Shown here: piece by piece, positions 53,402-61,207 of the stretch
How positions within the stretch are numbered: the first letter of the stretch is position 1
Layout: each line of letters opens with the position of its first letter
NCBI GenBank assembly: GCA_964391805.1
Contig: CAYMNK010000002.1
Location: forward strand, 124,001 to 188,000
From: RUG14300 sp964391805
GTDB lineage: Bacteria; Bacillota; Clostridia; Christensenellales; CAG-1252
Direction of reading: 5' to 3'
DNA length: 64,000 bases
Program-made: the position numbers and the translations under genes
Notes under the pieces: model-generated
The model's database searches: none
What the model was told of the DNA's origin: nothing
The model's input: the letters and a program-made list of their open reading frames with translations, nothing else

Positions 53402-54140
53402 TTACGGCACCTCCGTTATTTGCACGAATGGCAGAACACGTATACACGGTATTACCTACTATTTTGGGTAAAATCTTATCCGGTGTATCTACATCGGTTA
53501 TAACGCCGTTTTTAATCAAAACGACTTTATCGGCTAATGAAATAATCCGCTCTTGGTGAGATATTATGATAACGGTAGCGTTACGTTTATCTTTGATTGC
53601 TCTGAACGTTTCGGTCAGTTTGGAAAAACTCCATATATCTATACCGGCTTCCGGTTCGTCAAATATCATCAATTGACCTTGTTTAGCAAGCACGGTGGCT
53701 ATCTCTATTCTTTTAATTTCGCCTCCCGATAAACCTTGACCGACTTCACGAGAAAGATAGTCTTTGGCACATAAGCCGACCATATTAAGAAGTGAACAAG
53801 TTTCGTCGTGCTTCAGTTTACGCCCCGATGCCGTATTCAATAAATCGGATACGGTAAGTCCCTTAAATCGCGCCGGTTGTTGGAATCCGAAACTTATACC
53901 CTTTTTCGCCCTCTCTGTTATTGTTAGAGCTTCGATATTTTCGCCATTCCAAATAATACTGCCGTCAGAAGCCGGATATAATCCCATTATCGACTTAGCA
54001 AGTGTGGTTTTACCGCCACCGTTAGGCCCTGTAATAACTATAAATTCATTATCGCCGATAGAAAGATTGACACCGTTAAGAATGTCAATGGTATTACCCT
54101 CATTGTCTACGCTTACATGAAGATTGTTAATTTCTAACAT
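53394..54140 (-). CDS. sufC: SufC Fe-S assembly ATPase
   Basis: 248 aa. Walker A GPNGGGKTT, signature GLSGGEIKRIEIATVL, Walker B LMIFDEPEAGID: the SufC-specific version with GEIKR in place of QRVA. It energises Fe-S cluster assembly on the SufB-type scaffold. Promoter TTGACG-17-TATAAT lies upstream. Confidence 0.95.
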   Translation of the reverse strand: MLEINNLHVSVDNEGNTIDILNGVNLSIGDNEFIVITGPNGGGKTTLAKSIMGLYPASDGSIIWNGENIEALTITERAKKGISFGFQQPARFKGLTVSDLLNTASGRKLKHDETCSLLNMVGLCAKDYLSREVGQGLSGGEIKRIEIATVLAKQGQLMIFDEPEAGIDIWSFSKLTETFRAIKDKRNATVIIISHQERIISLADKVVLIKNGVITDVDTPDKILPKIVGNTVYTCSAIRANNGGAVSE

Positions 54141-54171
54141 TTTTATGCCTTCTTTTGATTGTTATATATCA

Positions 54172-54200
54172 ATTATACAAACTATTCAAAAATCCGTCAA
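54172..54200 (-). promoter_or_regulatory. sufC promoter
   Basis: Minus strand TTGACG (54195-54200), 17 bp, TATAAT (54172-54177). Confidence 0.75.
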
Positions 54201-54263
54201 TAAATATCGATTAATAATACAAGAATGAATATTGATGTATATTGCATTTTATTTAAAAATAAC

Positions 54264-54306
54264 TTGCATTTATTAACAGATAGTGATACAATCTAACCGA
54301 GTTAGA
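54264..54306 (+). promoter_or_regulatory. marR2 promoter with palindromic MarR operator
   Basis: TTGCAT (54264-54269), 17 bp, TACAAT (54287-54292) with TGA extended -10; the perfect palindrome TCTAAC-CGA-GTTAGA (54292-54306) spans +1 (about 54299). The layout equals that of marR1. Confidence 0.8.
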
Positions 54307-54328
54307 TATTTTTATTGGAGGATTCACT

Positions 54329-54775
54329 TTGGTATCACCTGAACAGATTAATTACGTTTTCAATAATTTGATTCAATCGCAACCCGTTGAATTATTACAG
54401 CTTATCAACGGGGCAAATGCAGGCATTGGCTGTGTTCTAAAGATTTTAAATGAATCAACTCACCCTATTACTGCCGGAGAAATTAGTGAAAAGATGAATG
54501 TTAGTACAGCAAGAGTCGCAGTTTTGCTTCGAAAAATGTTGAACAAAAAATATATTTTAAAGGAATCTGATATATTAGATGCTCGTGTTACCATTGTAAA
54601 ATTAACCGATTATGGCAAACAAACAGCGAATGCGATGCAAGCAGAGATGCAAGAGCATTTGTCTATTGTAATCGATACAATGGGAATGGATAAAATTAAT
54701 CAATTCATTTCTCTATCTAATGAAATTAAAGATATAGCAGAAACAAAGCTGTCAGTTAAAACTATTAAAATTTAA
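54329..54775 (+). CDS. MarR-family regulator (marR2)
   Basis: 148 aa from a TTG at 54329, preceded by TTGGAGG at 7 nt; no ATG lies near. Winged helix: SEKMNVSTARVAVLLRKMLNKKYILKESDILDARVTIVKLT, closely like marR1 in the recognition helix (NVSTARxA). This likeness matches the shared operator word. It probably represses itself and the downstream HXXEE membrane protein. Confidence 0.9.
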   Translation: MVSPEQINYVFNNLIQSQPVELLQLINGANAGIGCVLKILNESTHPITAGEISEKMNVSTARVAVLLRKMLNKKYILKESDILDARVTIVKLTDYGKQTANAMQAEMQEHLSIVIDTMGMDKINQFISLSNEIKDIAETKLSVKTIKI

Positions 54776-54778
54776 AAC

Positions 54779-54802
54779 TATTCGGATTAATCCGAATTTT
54801 TT
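54779..54802 (+). terminator. Perfect palindromic terminator between marR2 and the HXXEE gene
   Basis: ATTCGGAT-TA-ATCCGAAT (54780-54797) followed by TTTTTT. It would reduce read-through from marR2. Confidence 0.75.
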
Positions 54803-54813
54803 ATAGCAATTTA

Positions 54814-54828
54814 TCTAACTGGGTTAGA
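54814..54828 (+). promoter_or_regulatory. MarR operator before the HXXEE gene
   Basis: TCTAAC-TGG-GTTAGA, arms identical to those at 16557 and 54292. It lies 23 bp before the ATG; the -10 of this unit is not clear. Confidence 0.75.
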
Positions 54829-54851
54829 AATATTTATAAGGAGTTATAATT

Positions 54852-55712
54852 ATGAATTTATGGTATTGGTTCGTGAGCACAGGTTGGCTCTATCTTATGG
54901 TTGGAATCGGTATTTTTTTAACGATATGGCTTGCAACACATTGGGAAAAATATGACTGGTGTAACCGTTTAGGGACGATTGCTATTATTGTACTTTGTTT
55001 TCATGTTTGGGAAGAATGGGTAATGCCCGGGGGTTTTCACTACATTTATAATGAAAATTACTCTACACCCGACCGTTATCCTATGAATCAACTAACCGAT
55101 ATGATAACCAATTTAGGTGGTGCGATTGTCGGCATGATTGTGCTTTTTGTTTGGGGACTGAATACGGGTGCGGGGATTGCGATTTCGATATTTAGTCTTT
55201 TTGAAGCGGTAATTCATCTCGTTTTAGCAAATAAGTCACTAAATGCATATCAAAGTTTGGGACAAACCGCTTTTTATGCACCGGGACTCAACACAGCTTT
55301 GTTTATGTTCTTACCGCTTGCAATTATGTATCTATTATATTTTATTTTTCATAAAGACAAGCCCACTTTGAAACAAATTTTCGGAGGCATACTCTCCTTA
55401 GTGGGATTGTCATTCTTGCTGGTTAATTTACCCGAACTGTTATTAAAAGATGAAAACTCACCATATTATTTTACTACTCACGGATACTATGATCAATTTA
55501 TAAACGGAATAGCAATAAAAGAAATGACCGGTGCGACTATCGCAACAATCATTATAGGATGTCTACTTGTTTGCGTTAGTATCGGTTTTTGCATTTGTTA
55601 CTTCGCAATAAAGAAAAAGAAACTCAAAGATATGGCTACATATCTACGAAATATATTCAATATACAAGACGAGATTTTAGATACAAAAAGCAACATAGAA
55701 AATGCAGTGTAA
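54852..55712 (+). CDS. HXXEE-domain membrane protein
   Basis: 286 aa. The HVWEE motif (H51, E54, E55) in CFHVWEEWVMPGGF, and EAVIHL and FYAPGLNTAL further on, are the hallmarks of the HXXEE family, whose function is not established. About seven transmembrane helices. The conserved acidic and His residues suggest a metal site within the membrane. AAGGAG before the ATG. Likely under marR2 control. Confidence 0.85.
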   Translation: MNLWYWFVSTGWLYLMVGIGIFLTIWLATHWEKYDWCNRLGTIAIIVLCFHVWEEWVMPGGFHYIYNENYSTPDRYPMNQLTDMITNLGGAIVGMIVLFVWGLNTGAGIAISIFSLFEAVIHLVLANKSLNAYQSLGQTAFYAPGLNTALFMFLPLAIMYLLYFIFHKDKPTLKQIFGGILSLVGLSFLLVNLPELLLKDENSPYYFTTHGYYDQFINGIAIKEMTGATIATIIIGCLLVCVSIGFCICYFAIKKKKLKDMATYLRNIFNIQDEILDTKSNIENAV

Positions 55713-55740
55713 TTGCTTTATACTGTTTTTTGATAAGTAC

Positions 55741-55960
55741 GGAATTAGATACACAGTATGAGGTGCAACCGAGCAGTATCTTGGACGATAAGGATAAATT
55801 TTTTTGCATCAGCTTTTATAATTTGGATTAAGATACTGCAAGGCAAGCCTTGCACTGCTACGCAGTTCGACTACATGTTTCACACTTCGCTCAGTATGAC
55901 GGGACGGAAGCAGTATGACGGCGGACGAATTTCTAACACTTAGTATAACATTGATGGAAT
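55741..55960 (+). repeat. Three-hairpin dispersed element with tail
   Basis: GATAC, TGCAAGG-CAAG-CCTTGCA, CTGC-TAC-GCAG, TTCGACTAC, GTGT-TTC-ACAC-like, CGCTCAGTATGAC, then GACGGAAGCAGTATGAC and GGCGGACGAAT; a fragment starts at 55741. Nothing else is seen in this 340-bp gap. Confidence 0.75.
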
Positions 55961-56040
55961 GACTGTTCATAAGGAGCAGTAAAAAATGTTGTTTATTTTT
56001 GTGATGTTAGTTAAAAAAATATACAAATGCTTGGATATTG

Positions 56041-56049
56041 TGGTAAAAT
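56041..56049 (+). promoter_or_regulatory. Extended -10 of the ATP-grasp gene, leaderless geometry
   Basis: TGG-TAAAAT (56041-56049); +1 is predicted at 56056, the A of the ATG. No Shine-Dalgarno is present. Confidence 0.55.
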
Positions 56050-56055
56050 AGAAAT

Positions 56056-56934
56056 ATGGAACACAAAAAGATGCTTTTGAAAATGCTAAATGAAATATGT
56101 AAGGAATTGGGATATACCCTCGATACATACGGCGACGGTTGGCTTGCCGTAATATCTTCGACAGACAAAAAAATGTTTATTTATGGCTATAGATTTCCAA
56201 ACAATGATGCATCGGTAAGCGAATTATGTACCGATAAAAGTTCGTTGAGTGAATACCTTAGGCGTGCGGACATTCCTTGCATTCCTCATTTCTACGCGGA
56301 TTCAATCGATGAGAATTTTCTGTGGGTGTTACTCTATAAATACCACGAATTGGTTATAAAGCCAAATAACGGTACGGGCGGTAGGGATGTGATAAGAGTT
56401 AAAGACTCTCTTAAAAAACTTACTGCTGTTCTAAAGGATGCAATCGAAAAACATGGTATGGTTGCTATATCGCCCTATGTCGATATACAAGCCGAATACC
56501 GAACGATAGTTCTAAACGGAACGCCACTATTTACATTTGAAAAGATTAGACCTTCTATAGTTGCGGACGGTTTTACCTCTTTCAACGAGTATTTAGAAAA
56601 CTATGGATATAAAGAAGGTCTCAAAATAACCGACTACATTCCCGAAAAAGGTGAACGTATTCTATTAAATTGGAAACATAATCTACAAGGTGGTGCAAAA
56701 CCTCAACTATTGGAAAATGTCGACAGCGGTATTACCGAATTGATTGATCGACTAAACAAAGTCTTCGATATCAAATTTGCTTCAATCGATATTGTTAAAG
56801 TAGACGGTAAGTATTATATATTGGAAATCAATAGCGGAGTCATGACCGAATGTTTTGCTTCTTGTTCGCCTCAATACTACGAATTAGCAAAAAATGCTTA
56901 TAAATTGGCTATAATTGATTATTTTAACCATTAA
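56056..56934 (+). CDS. ATP-grasp protein (YheC/D- or RimK-like)
   Basis: 292 aa. ATP-grasp motifs: LVIKPNNGTGGRDVIRV near 117-133, IVLNGTPLFTFEKIRP, and the metal-binding end ASIDIVKVDGKYYILEINSGV near 252-272 (D, E and N conserved). Likely an ATP-dependent carboxylate-amine ligase; partner substrates unknown. It is monocistronic. The next gene's promoter lies in its terminator. Confidence 0.88.
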   Translation: MEHKKMLLKMLNEICKELGYTLDTYGDGWLAVISSTDKKMFIYGYRFPNNDASVSELCTDKSSLSEYLRRADIPCIPHFYADSIDENFLWVLLYKYHELVIKPNNGTGGRDVIRVKDSLKKLTAVLKDAIEKHGMVAISPYVDIQAEYRTIVLNGTPLFTFEKIRPSIVADGFTSFNEYLENYGYKEGLKITDYIPEKGERILLNWKHNLQGGAKPQLLENVDSGITELIDRLNKVFDIKFASIDIVKVDGKYYILEINSGVMTECFASCSPQYYELAKNAYKLAIIDYFNH

Positions 56935-56959
56935 TTTGTAAGAAAAACAGCTTTTTTTT

Positions 56960-56999
56960 GAATTTCCCTATTGAAATTCGTCCTTTTTTATGGTATAAA
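56960..56999 (+). terminator. ATP-grasp terminator merged with the hydrolase promoter
   Basis: GAATTTC/GAAATTC stem (56960-56979) and T-tract. Within it, TTGAAA (56971-56976), 17 bp, TATAAA (56994-56999) with TGG extended -10 forms a promoter for the gene at 57032. Confidence 0.65.
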
Positions 57000-57031
57000 T
57001 ATATTAAGAATGTTTTGTATCGGAGGTAGAT

Positions 57032-57961
57032 ATGAATTTCGTTAAAACTGAAGGTTCGTTTGAATCATCGTCAAAACTCGCTAATATCGTATATGCGAAG
57101 TATGTTCCTGTCGAGGGCGAAGTAAAGGCTGTAATGCAAATCGCTCACGGTATGGCTGAACATAAGGAAAGATATGAAAAATTTGCAGGGTTTCTTTGCT
57201 CTATAGGTGTTGCCGTATATATTAACGATCACCTCGGTCATGGCGGTAGTGTTAGCAATGAAAACGAAAAGGGTTATTTCGGTGAAAACGGTTACCGTAC
57301 ATTGATGGATGACTGTGCTCTCTTGACCGATATCGCTAAGGACGATTATCCTGCTATCCCCTACTTCATTTTCGGTCACAGTATGGGCTCGTTTATCATT
57401 AGAAACTACCTTGTAAAATACGGCGATAATGTGGATGCCGCTATCATTTGCGGTACAGGTGGTGCAAATCCCGCTGCAGGCTTGGGCATATCTATGTCAA
57501 AATTGGTCGCAAAGTTAAAAGGCGGTGATCATTATAGATCAATATTTATCAATAATCTTGCATTTGGCTCATATAACAAGAAATTCGAAGGCCGTACCGA
57601 TTTCGATTGGCTGACCAAAGATAACGATATTGTCGATGCATATATTGCCGACGATGATTGCGGATTCCTGTTCACTATAAACGGTTTTATCGGTCTATTC
57701 TCCGCACTCAAGGATGCTAATAGTAAGGAAACCATAGAAAATACTCCTAATATTCCTATTATTTTCATTGCCGGTCAAGACGATCCCGTGGGCAACTACG
57801 GCAAGGGTGTATTGAGCGTTTACGACAGTATGCTCAAGTCCGGGCATGATAAAGTCGATATGATACTATATCCAAAAGCTCGACATGAGATTCTTAATGA
57901 AAGCGATACTGTAAATGATATCTATAGGGATATTGAAAACTTTATCAACTCTAACCTATAA
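57032..57961 (+). CDS. Alpha/beta hydrolase, monoacylglycerol-lipase-like
   Basis: 309 aa. The HG oxyanion segment AHGMAEHKERY, nucleophile elbow GHSMGS (Ser near 117), catalytic Asp in GQDDPVGNYGKGV and His in ARHEILNE follow the order of Hydrolase_4 (lysophospholipase/MGL) enzymes. It hydrolyses esters of unknown chain length. SD GGAGGT. Cytosolic. Confidence 0.9.
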   Translation: MNFVKTEGSFESSSKLANIVYAKYVPVEGEVKAVMQIAHGMAEHKERYEKFAGFLCSIGVAVYINDHLGHGGSVSNENEKGYFGENGYRTLMDDCALLTDIAKDDYPAIPYFIFGHSMGSFIIRNYLVKYGDNVDAAIICGTGGANPAAGLGISMSKLVAKLKGGDHYRSIFINNLAFGSYNKKFEGRTDFDWLTKDNDIVDAYIADDDCGFLFTINGFIGLFSALKDANSKETIENTPNIPIIFIAGQDDPVGNYGKGVLSVYDSMLKSGHDKVDMILYPKARHEILNESDTVNDIYRDIENFINSNL

Positions 57962-57991
57962 ACAATTCAAATAATACAATAATTACTTAGG

Positions 57992-58020
57992 TATCCGCTT
58001 GTTATAAGCGGATATTTATT
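57992..58020 (+). terminator. Hairpin after the hydrolase
   Basis: TATCCGCTT (57992-58000) with AAGCGGATA (58006-58014) and TTTATT; weak T-run, so partial read-through into the radical SAM gene is possible. Confidence 0.6.
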
Positions 58021-58031
58021 AACGGAGCAAA

Positions 58032-58919
58032 ATGAAAAGAATACACTTGATTAACGAATATATTAACGGAAATTACAAGGTGCAAATATATGACGACGGC
58101 ACAAAAATTAAAACCACCGATGACGACGAATTTATTGCCGAATTCCCCGATTCTATGGATATGAAAATCACAAATTATTGCGATATGAATTGTCCTATGT
58201 GCCACGAAAAATCAACGGTAGATGGTAAACATGCTCGATTGGATCATAAGTTTTTAAATACGCTAAGAGCCGGTACCGAATTGGCAATCGGCGGTGGTAA
58301 TCCCCTATCGCATCCTGAATTAATTCCGTTTTTAAAAAGAATGAGAAAACAAGGAATCATTTGTAATGTTACCGTAAATGAAGTACATTTACTGAATAAT
58401 AAGATATTAATTCAAAAGCTTTTGGATAGAAAATTAATTCACGGATTAGGCGTTTCTATAAACAAAGCGGAAAACGATACAATTCTGTTTGCCGTTAATA
58501 ATCCTAATGTGGTTTTCCATTTCATCTTGGGTACACCGACAATGGATAAACTTAAACTATTCTATAATAAAGACTTAAAAATACTATTGCTTGGATATAA
58601 AAAGTTTGGAAGAGGTGAAAGCTATTATACACCCGAAATAGACGAACGTATCAATCAAATCGCTCTATCTCTTGACGAAATATTCGATGCATTCCAAGTT
58701 GTTAGTTTTGATAATCTTGCTCTCAAGCAGTTGGATATTAAAAATAAACTTCCCGAAGACGTATATGGCGAATGTTTTATGGGAGAGGACGGAGAATCTA
58801 CAATGTATGTGGATTTGGTCGAAGAACAATTCGGATTATCGTCAACAGCAACGGAAAGATACCCGTTACATGATGATATAGACAGTATGTTTACATTTAT
58901 TAGGGATAACAGAAAATGA
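58032..58919 (+). CDS. Radical SAM protein
   Basis: 295 aa. CxxxCxxC at C50/C54/C57 (NYCDMNCPMCHEKS), preceded by a 40-residue beta-rich region, then LAIGGGNPLSHPELIPFL (glycine-rich SAM-contact motif). The C-terminal third has no extra Cys cluster typical of SPASM proteins. Binds a 4Fe-4S cluster and generates a deoxyadenosyl radical; substrate unknown. The organisation and ACGGAG start are clear. Confidence 0.85.
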   Translation: MKRIHLINEYINGNYKVQIYDDGTKIKTTDDDEFIAEFPDSMDMKITNYCDMNCPMCHEKSTVDGKHARLDHKFLNTLRAGTELAIGGGNPLSHPELIPFLKRMRKQGIICNVTVNEVHLLNNKILIQKLLDRKLIHGLGVSINKAENDTILFAVNNPNVVFHFILGTPTMDKLKLFYNKDLKILLLGYKKFGRGESYYTPEIDERINQIALSLDEIFDAFQVVSFDNLALKQLDIKNKLPEDVYGECFMGEDGESTMYVDLVEEQFGLSSTATERYPLHDDIDSMFTFIRDNRK

Positions 58920-59023
58920 GGTGATGACATACAAAAAAATACCCTACACGGGGCATTTTTTTGAGTGAAAAGATAATATTGAAAAGTGAAAAAATGTGGA
59001 TTCTTTGATTAATATTTTATTAT

Positions 59024-59240
59024 ATGGATTTAGATACCGACGCGATGCGTCGCCCTATCGGGTTCGACTACGGTCAGTATGACATTTGATAGTGCAGTGG
59101 GTTCATAGTTTTTCGATCAGAATGACATTTGATGGTGTTCGTCCGCCGTCATACTGAGCGTAGCGTAAGCGAAGTCGAAATTCGAACAAAGTGAGAATCA
59201 AACGATGCAATCGTTTGGTATCTTGCGGACGATAAAGATA
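59024..59240. repeat. Three-hairpin element plus an inverted copy
   Basis: Forward unit 59029-59095 with GACGC-GAT-GCGTC and CCC-TATC-GGG. From about 59140 the reverse complement appears: GTCCGCCGTCATACTGAGC ... AAGCGAAGTCGAA. This is the only clearly inverted copy in the window. Confidence 0.65.
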
Positions 59241-59269
59241 AGTCTTTATTGTTGTATCCGCTTTTTTAT

Positions 59270-59410
59270 AATTTTGATTAAGATACTGCGAGGCTGTGCC
59301 TCGCACTGCTACGCAGTTCGACTACGGGTTTCACCCTTCGCTCAGTACGACATTGATAGTGAAGTGCGTTCATAATGTTTTCGTTCAGTATGACATTAAT
59401 GGTGTGGTGC
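59270..59410 (+). repeat. Three-hairpin dispersed element
   Basis: GATAC, TGCGAGG-CTGTG-CCTCGCA, CTGC-TAC-GCAG, TTCGACTAC, GGGT-TTC-ACCC, TTCGCTCAGTACGAC and further CAGTATGAC fragments. Confidence 0.75.
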
Positions 59411-59433
59411 TGTCGAGTGCATTGGTGGACGGA

Positions 59434-59470
59434 TAAAAACAAGGAGCTCGGTGTTGGTCGAACTCCTTGT
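59434..59470 (-). terminator. Terminator of the YccF gene
   Basis: ACAAGGAG (59439-59446) and CTCCTTGT (59463-59470) form a stem; on the minus strand TTTTTATCC follows. Confidence 0.8.
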
Positions 59471-59508
59471 ATTTATACTATTATTATGTTTTATTGGTGT
59501 TTGCGTAA

Positions 59509-59871
59509 TTATGCTTTCTTGATGTTTGAACCAAAGGGCATGAATGATAATTTTGCAAACTTCATACATTGCTTACCGAAGGGAATTCCCAAAATGGTGA
59601 TGAACCATAAAAGTCCAGCAAAGAAGAATCCGATTGCTAATTCTAATCCACCGAATATGATCCAAAGTATGTTTGCTACGGGATGTGAATTAAAATCTGT
59701 AGTTACATCTTTCCCAAAGGGCCACATTATAAGTTTACCGAGTTTAAAACATTGTTTGCCCAGAGGAATACCTATAATTGTAATACACCAAAAAATTCCA
59801 AGAATGAAATAAGCTAATCCTGTCCAAAATCCGGTGAGCAAGAACCATAAAATGTTACCAACTGTTTTCAT
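59509..59871 (-). CDS. YccF-domain membrane protein
   Basis: 120 aa, two tandem YccF modules: residues 1-55 and 60-115 share the phrase ITI-L/I-GIPxGKQCxKxxKLxxxPFG. Four hydrophobic helices. Full length for the family; function unknown. SD GAGGAG. Its own terminator follows. Confidence 0.9.
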   Translation of the reverse strand: MKTVGNILWFLLTGFWTGLAYFILGIFWCITIIGIPLGKQCFKLGKLIMWPFGKDVTTDFNSHPVANILWIIFGGLELAIGFFFAGLLWFITILGIPFGKQCMKFAKLSFMPFGSNIKKA

Positions 59872-59990
59872 ATTTAATCTCCTCTTTATAAAGTTATATC
59901 ATTCATCGAATAATACATTTTTATTTTACAATATTCGTTTGTATCGTGTCAATACTAATTAAAAACTTTTTAATGATTATTTTAAAATTA

Positions 59991-60779
59991 TTAGCAATAA
60001 CCGTTCTTGCCTCTTATGCTAACTACTCCCGAAGATAATGCACATAGTTCGCCATCTATTTCGACAAAAAGACGATAATGCTCGTCAATGTCTTTGGCAA
60101 TTCCATTTATTTCTTCTCCATTATATTCGAAAAAAACTTCCTTACCTATATTAATGCATTTTTGACGATATATTGGGAAAGTATTGTCAAATCTATCGCT
60201 AAATATTAAATTCAACTGTTCAATAACAGTTGCAGATAATAAATCAATATCATATTTATCATTCGTTTCAATAAAAAGAGAAGATGCGATGTTTTTAAGT
60301 TCGCCCGTAAATGCTTTAGCGGGTGTATTAACATTGATTCCTATTCCCACCACTATAAACGGCGATTTTGTATTAACTACACTTGATTCTGTAAGGATAC
60401 CACATATTTTTTTACCGTTTAACACAATATCATTCACCCATTTAATACCGGTATCTATTCCCGTAACATCGATAATTGCCTTGTATACGGCTACGGCAAT
60501 CTGTGGAGTAATACTCGATAATACTACATCTACATCGGGACGATAAAGATAGGAAAGATATATTCCACCGCTTGACGGGGAATGAAATGTCTTACCCTTT
60601 CGCCCTTTACCCGCCAATTGAGTGCGTGCAATTACTACGGTACCGCTTTTCGCGCCGTTATTTGCCAATTCTCTCAAGTAATCGTTAGTTGACGTAACGG
60701 TATTTAGATATATGATTGGATTATCAGTTCCGTCACATATTAATTTTTTTATTTTTCTTGCTTTTAGTTTTGAACTCAT
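59991..60779 (-). CDS. birA: Biotin--protein ligase (BirA catalytic form, no DNA-binding domain)
   Basis: 262 aa without the N-terminal helix-turn-helix of E. coli BirA. Biotin-binding GKGRKGKTFHSPSSGGIYLSY and the lysine-containing KWVNDIVLNGKKICGIL are present. It attaches biotin to the carrier encoded at 62553, a natural partner 2 kb away. No strong ribosome binding site before the ATG. Confidence 0.93.
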   Translation of the reverse strand: MSSKLKARKIKKLICDGTDNPIIYLNTVTSTNDYLRELANNGAKSGTVVIARTQLAGKGRKGKTFHSPSSGGIYLSYLYRPDVDVVLSSITPQIAVAVYKAIIDVTGIDTGIKWVNDIVLNGKKICGILTESSVVNTKSPFIVVGIGINVNTPAKAFTGELKNIASSLFIETNDKYDIDLLSATVIEQLNLIFSDRFDNTFPIYRQKCINIGKEVFFEYNGEEINGIAKDIDEHYRLFVEIDGELCALSSGVVSIRGKNGYC

Positions 60780-60809
60780 ATTATTGTGTTTTTTAAGCTT
60801 TAAAAAGTT

Positions 60810-61160
60810 GTGGATGCAGATACCGACGCTTTGCGTCGCCCTGAGTGTTCGACTACAGACTTCGCCTTCCGCTCAGTAGGACATAGATGGTACTTGTTGT
60901 CGTATTTATCAAAGATTTCTGCTTTTACTATACTATTATAACATGGAATCAGATACCGATGCTAAGCATCGCCCTGCGGGTTCGACTACAAACTTGCTCA
61001 GTAGGACATTTAAGGGCATTCCTCAGCCGTCCAAGATACTGCTCGGTTACACCTCGCACTGCTTCGCAGTTCGACTCCGCTAACGCTACGCTCAGTATGA
61101 CGGGACGGTAATCAGTATGACGGCGGACGAAAGTTACTCAGAATGACATGATTAGTCGCT
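60810..61160 (+). repeat. Cluster of three-hairpin dispersed elements
   Basis: Three units start near 60818, 60953 and 61033: GACGC-TTT-GCGTC; GATGC-TAA-GCATC with CCC-TGC-GGG; a TGCTCGG...CTGC-TTC-GCAG unit. Tail GACGGTAATCAGTATGAC follows. This 590-bp gap also holds the GTGCAAAAT element. Confidence 0.75.
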
Positions 61161-61207
61161 TGCATTTGTATTAATATGGATGAATGATAGACTTATGACA
61201 AAATTAG

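Noticed and set aside
59375..59812. Plus-strand frame of 145 codons
   Set aside because: It lies antisense over the convincing YccF gene and begins in repeat sequence.
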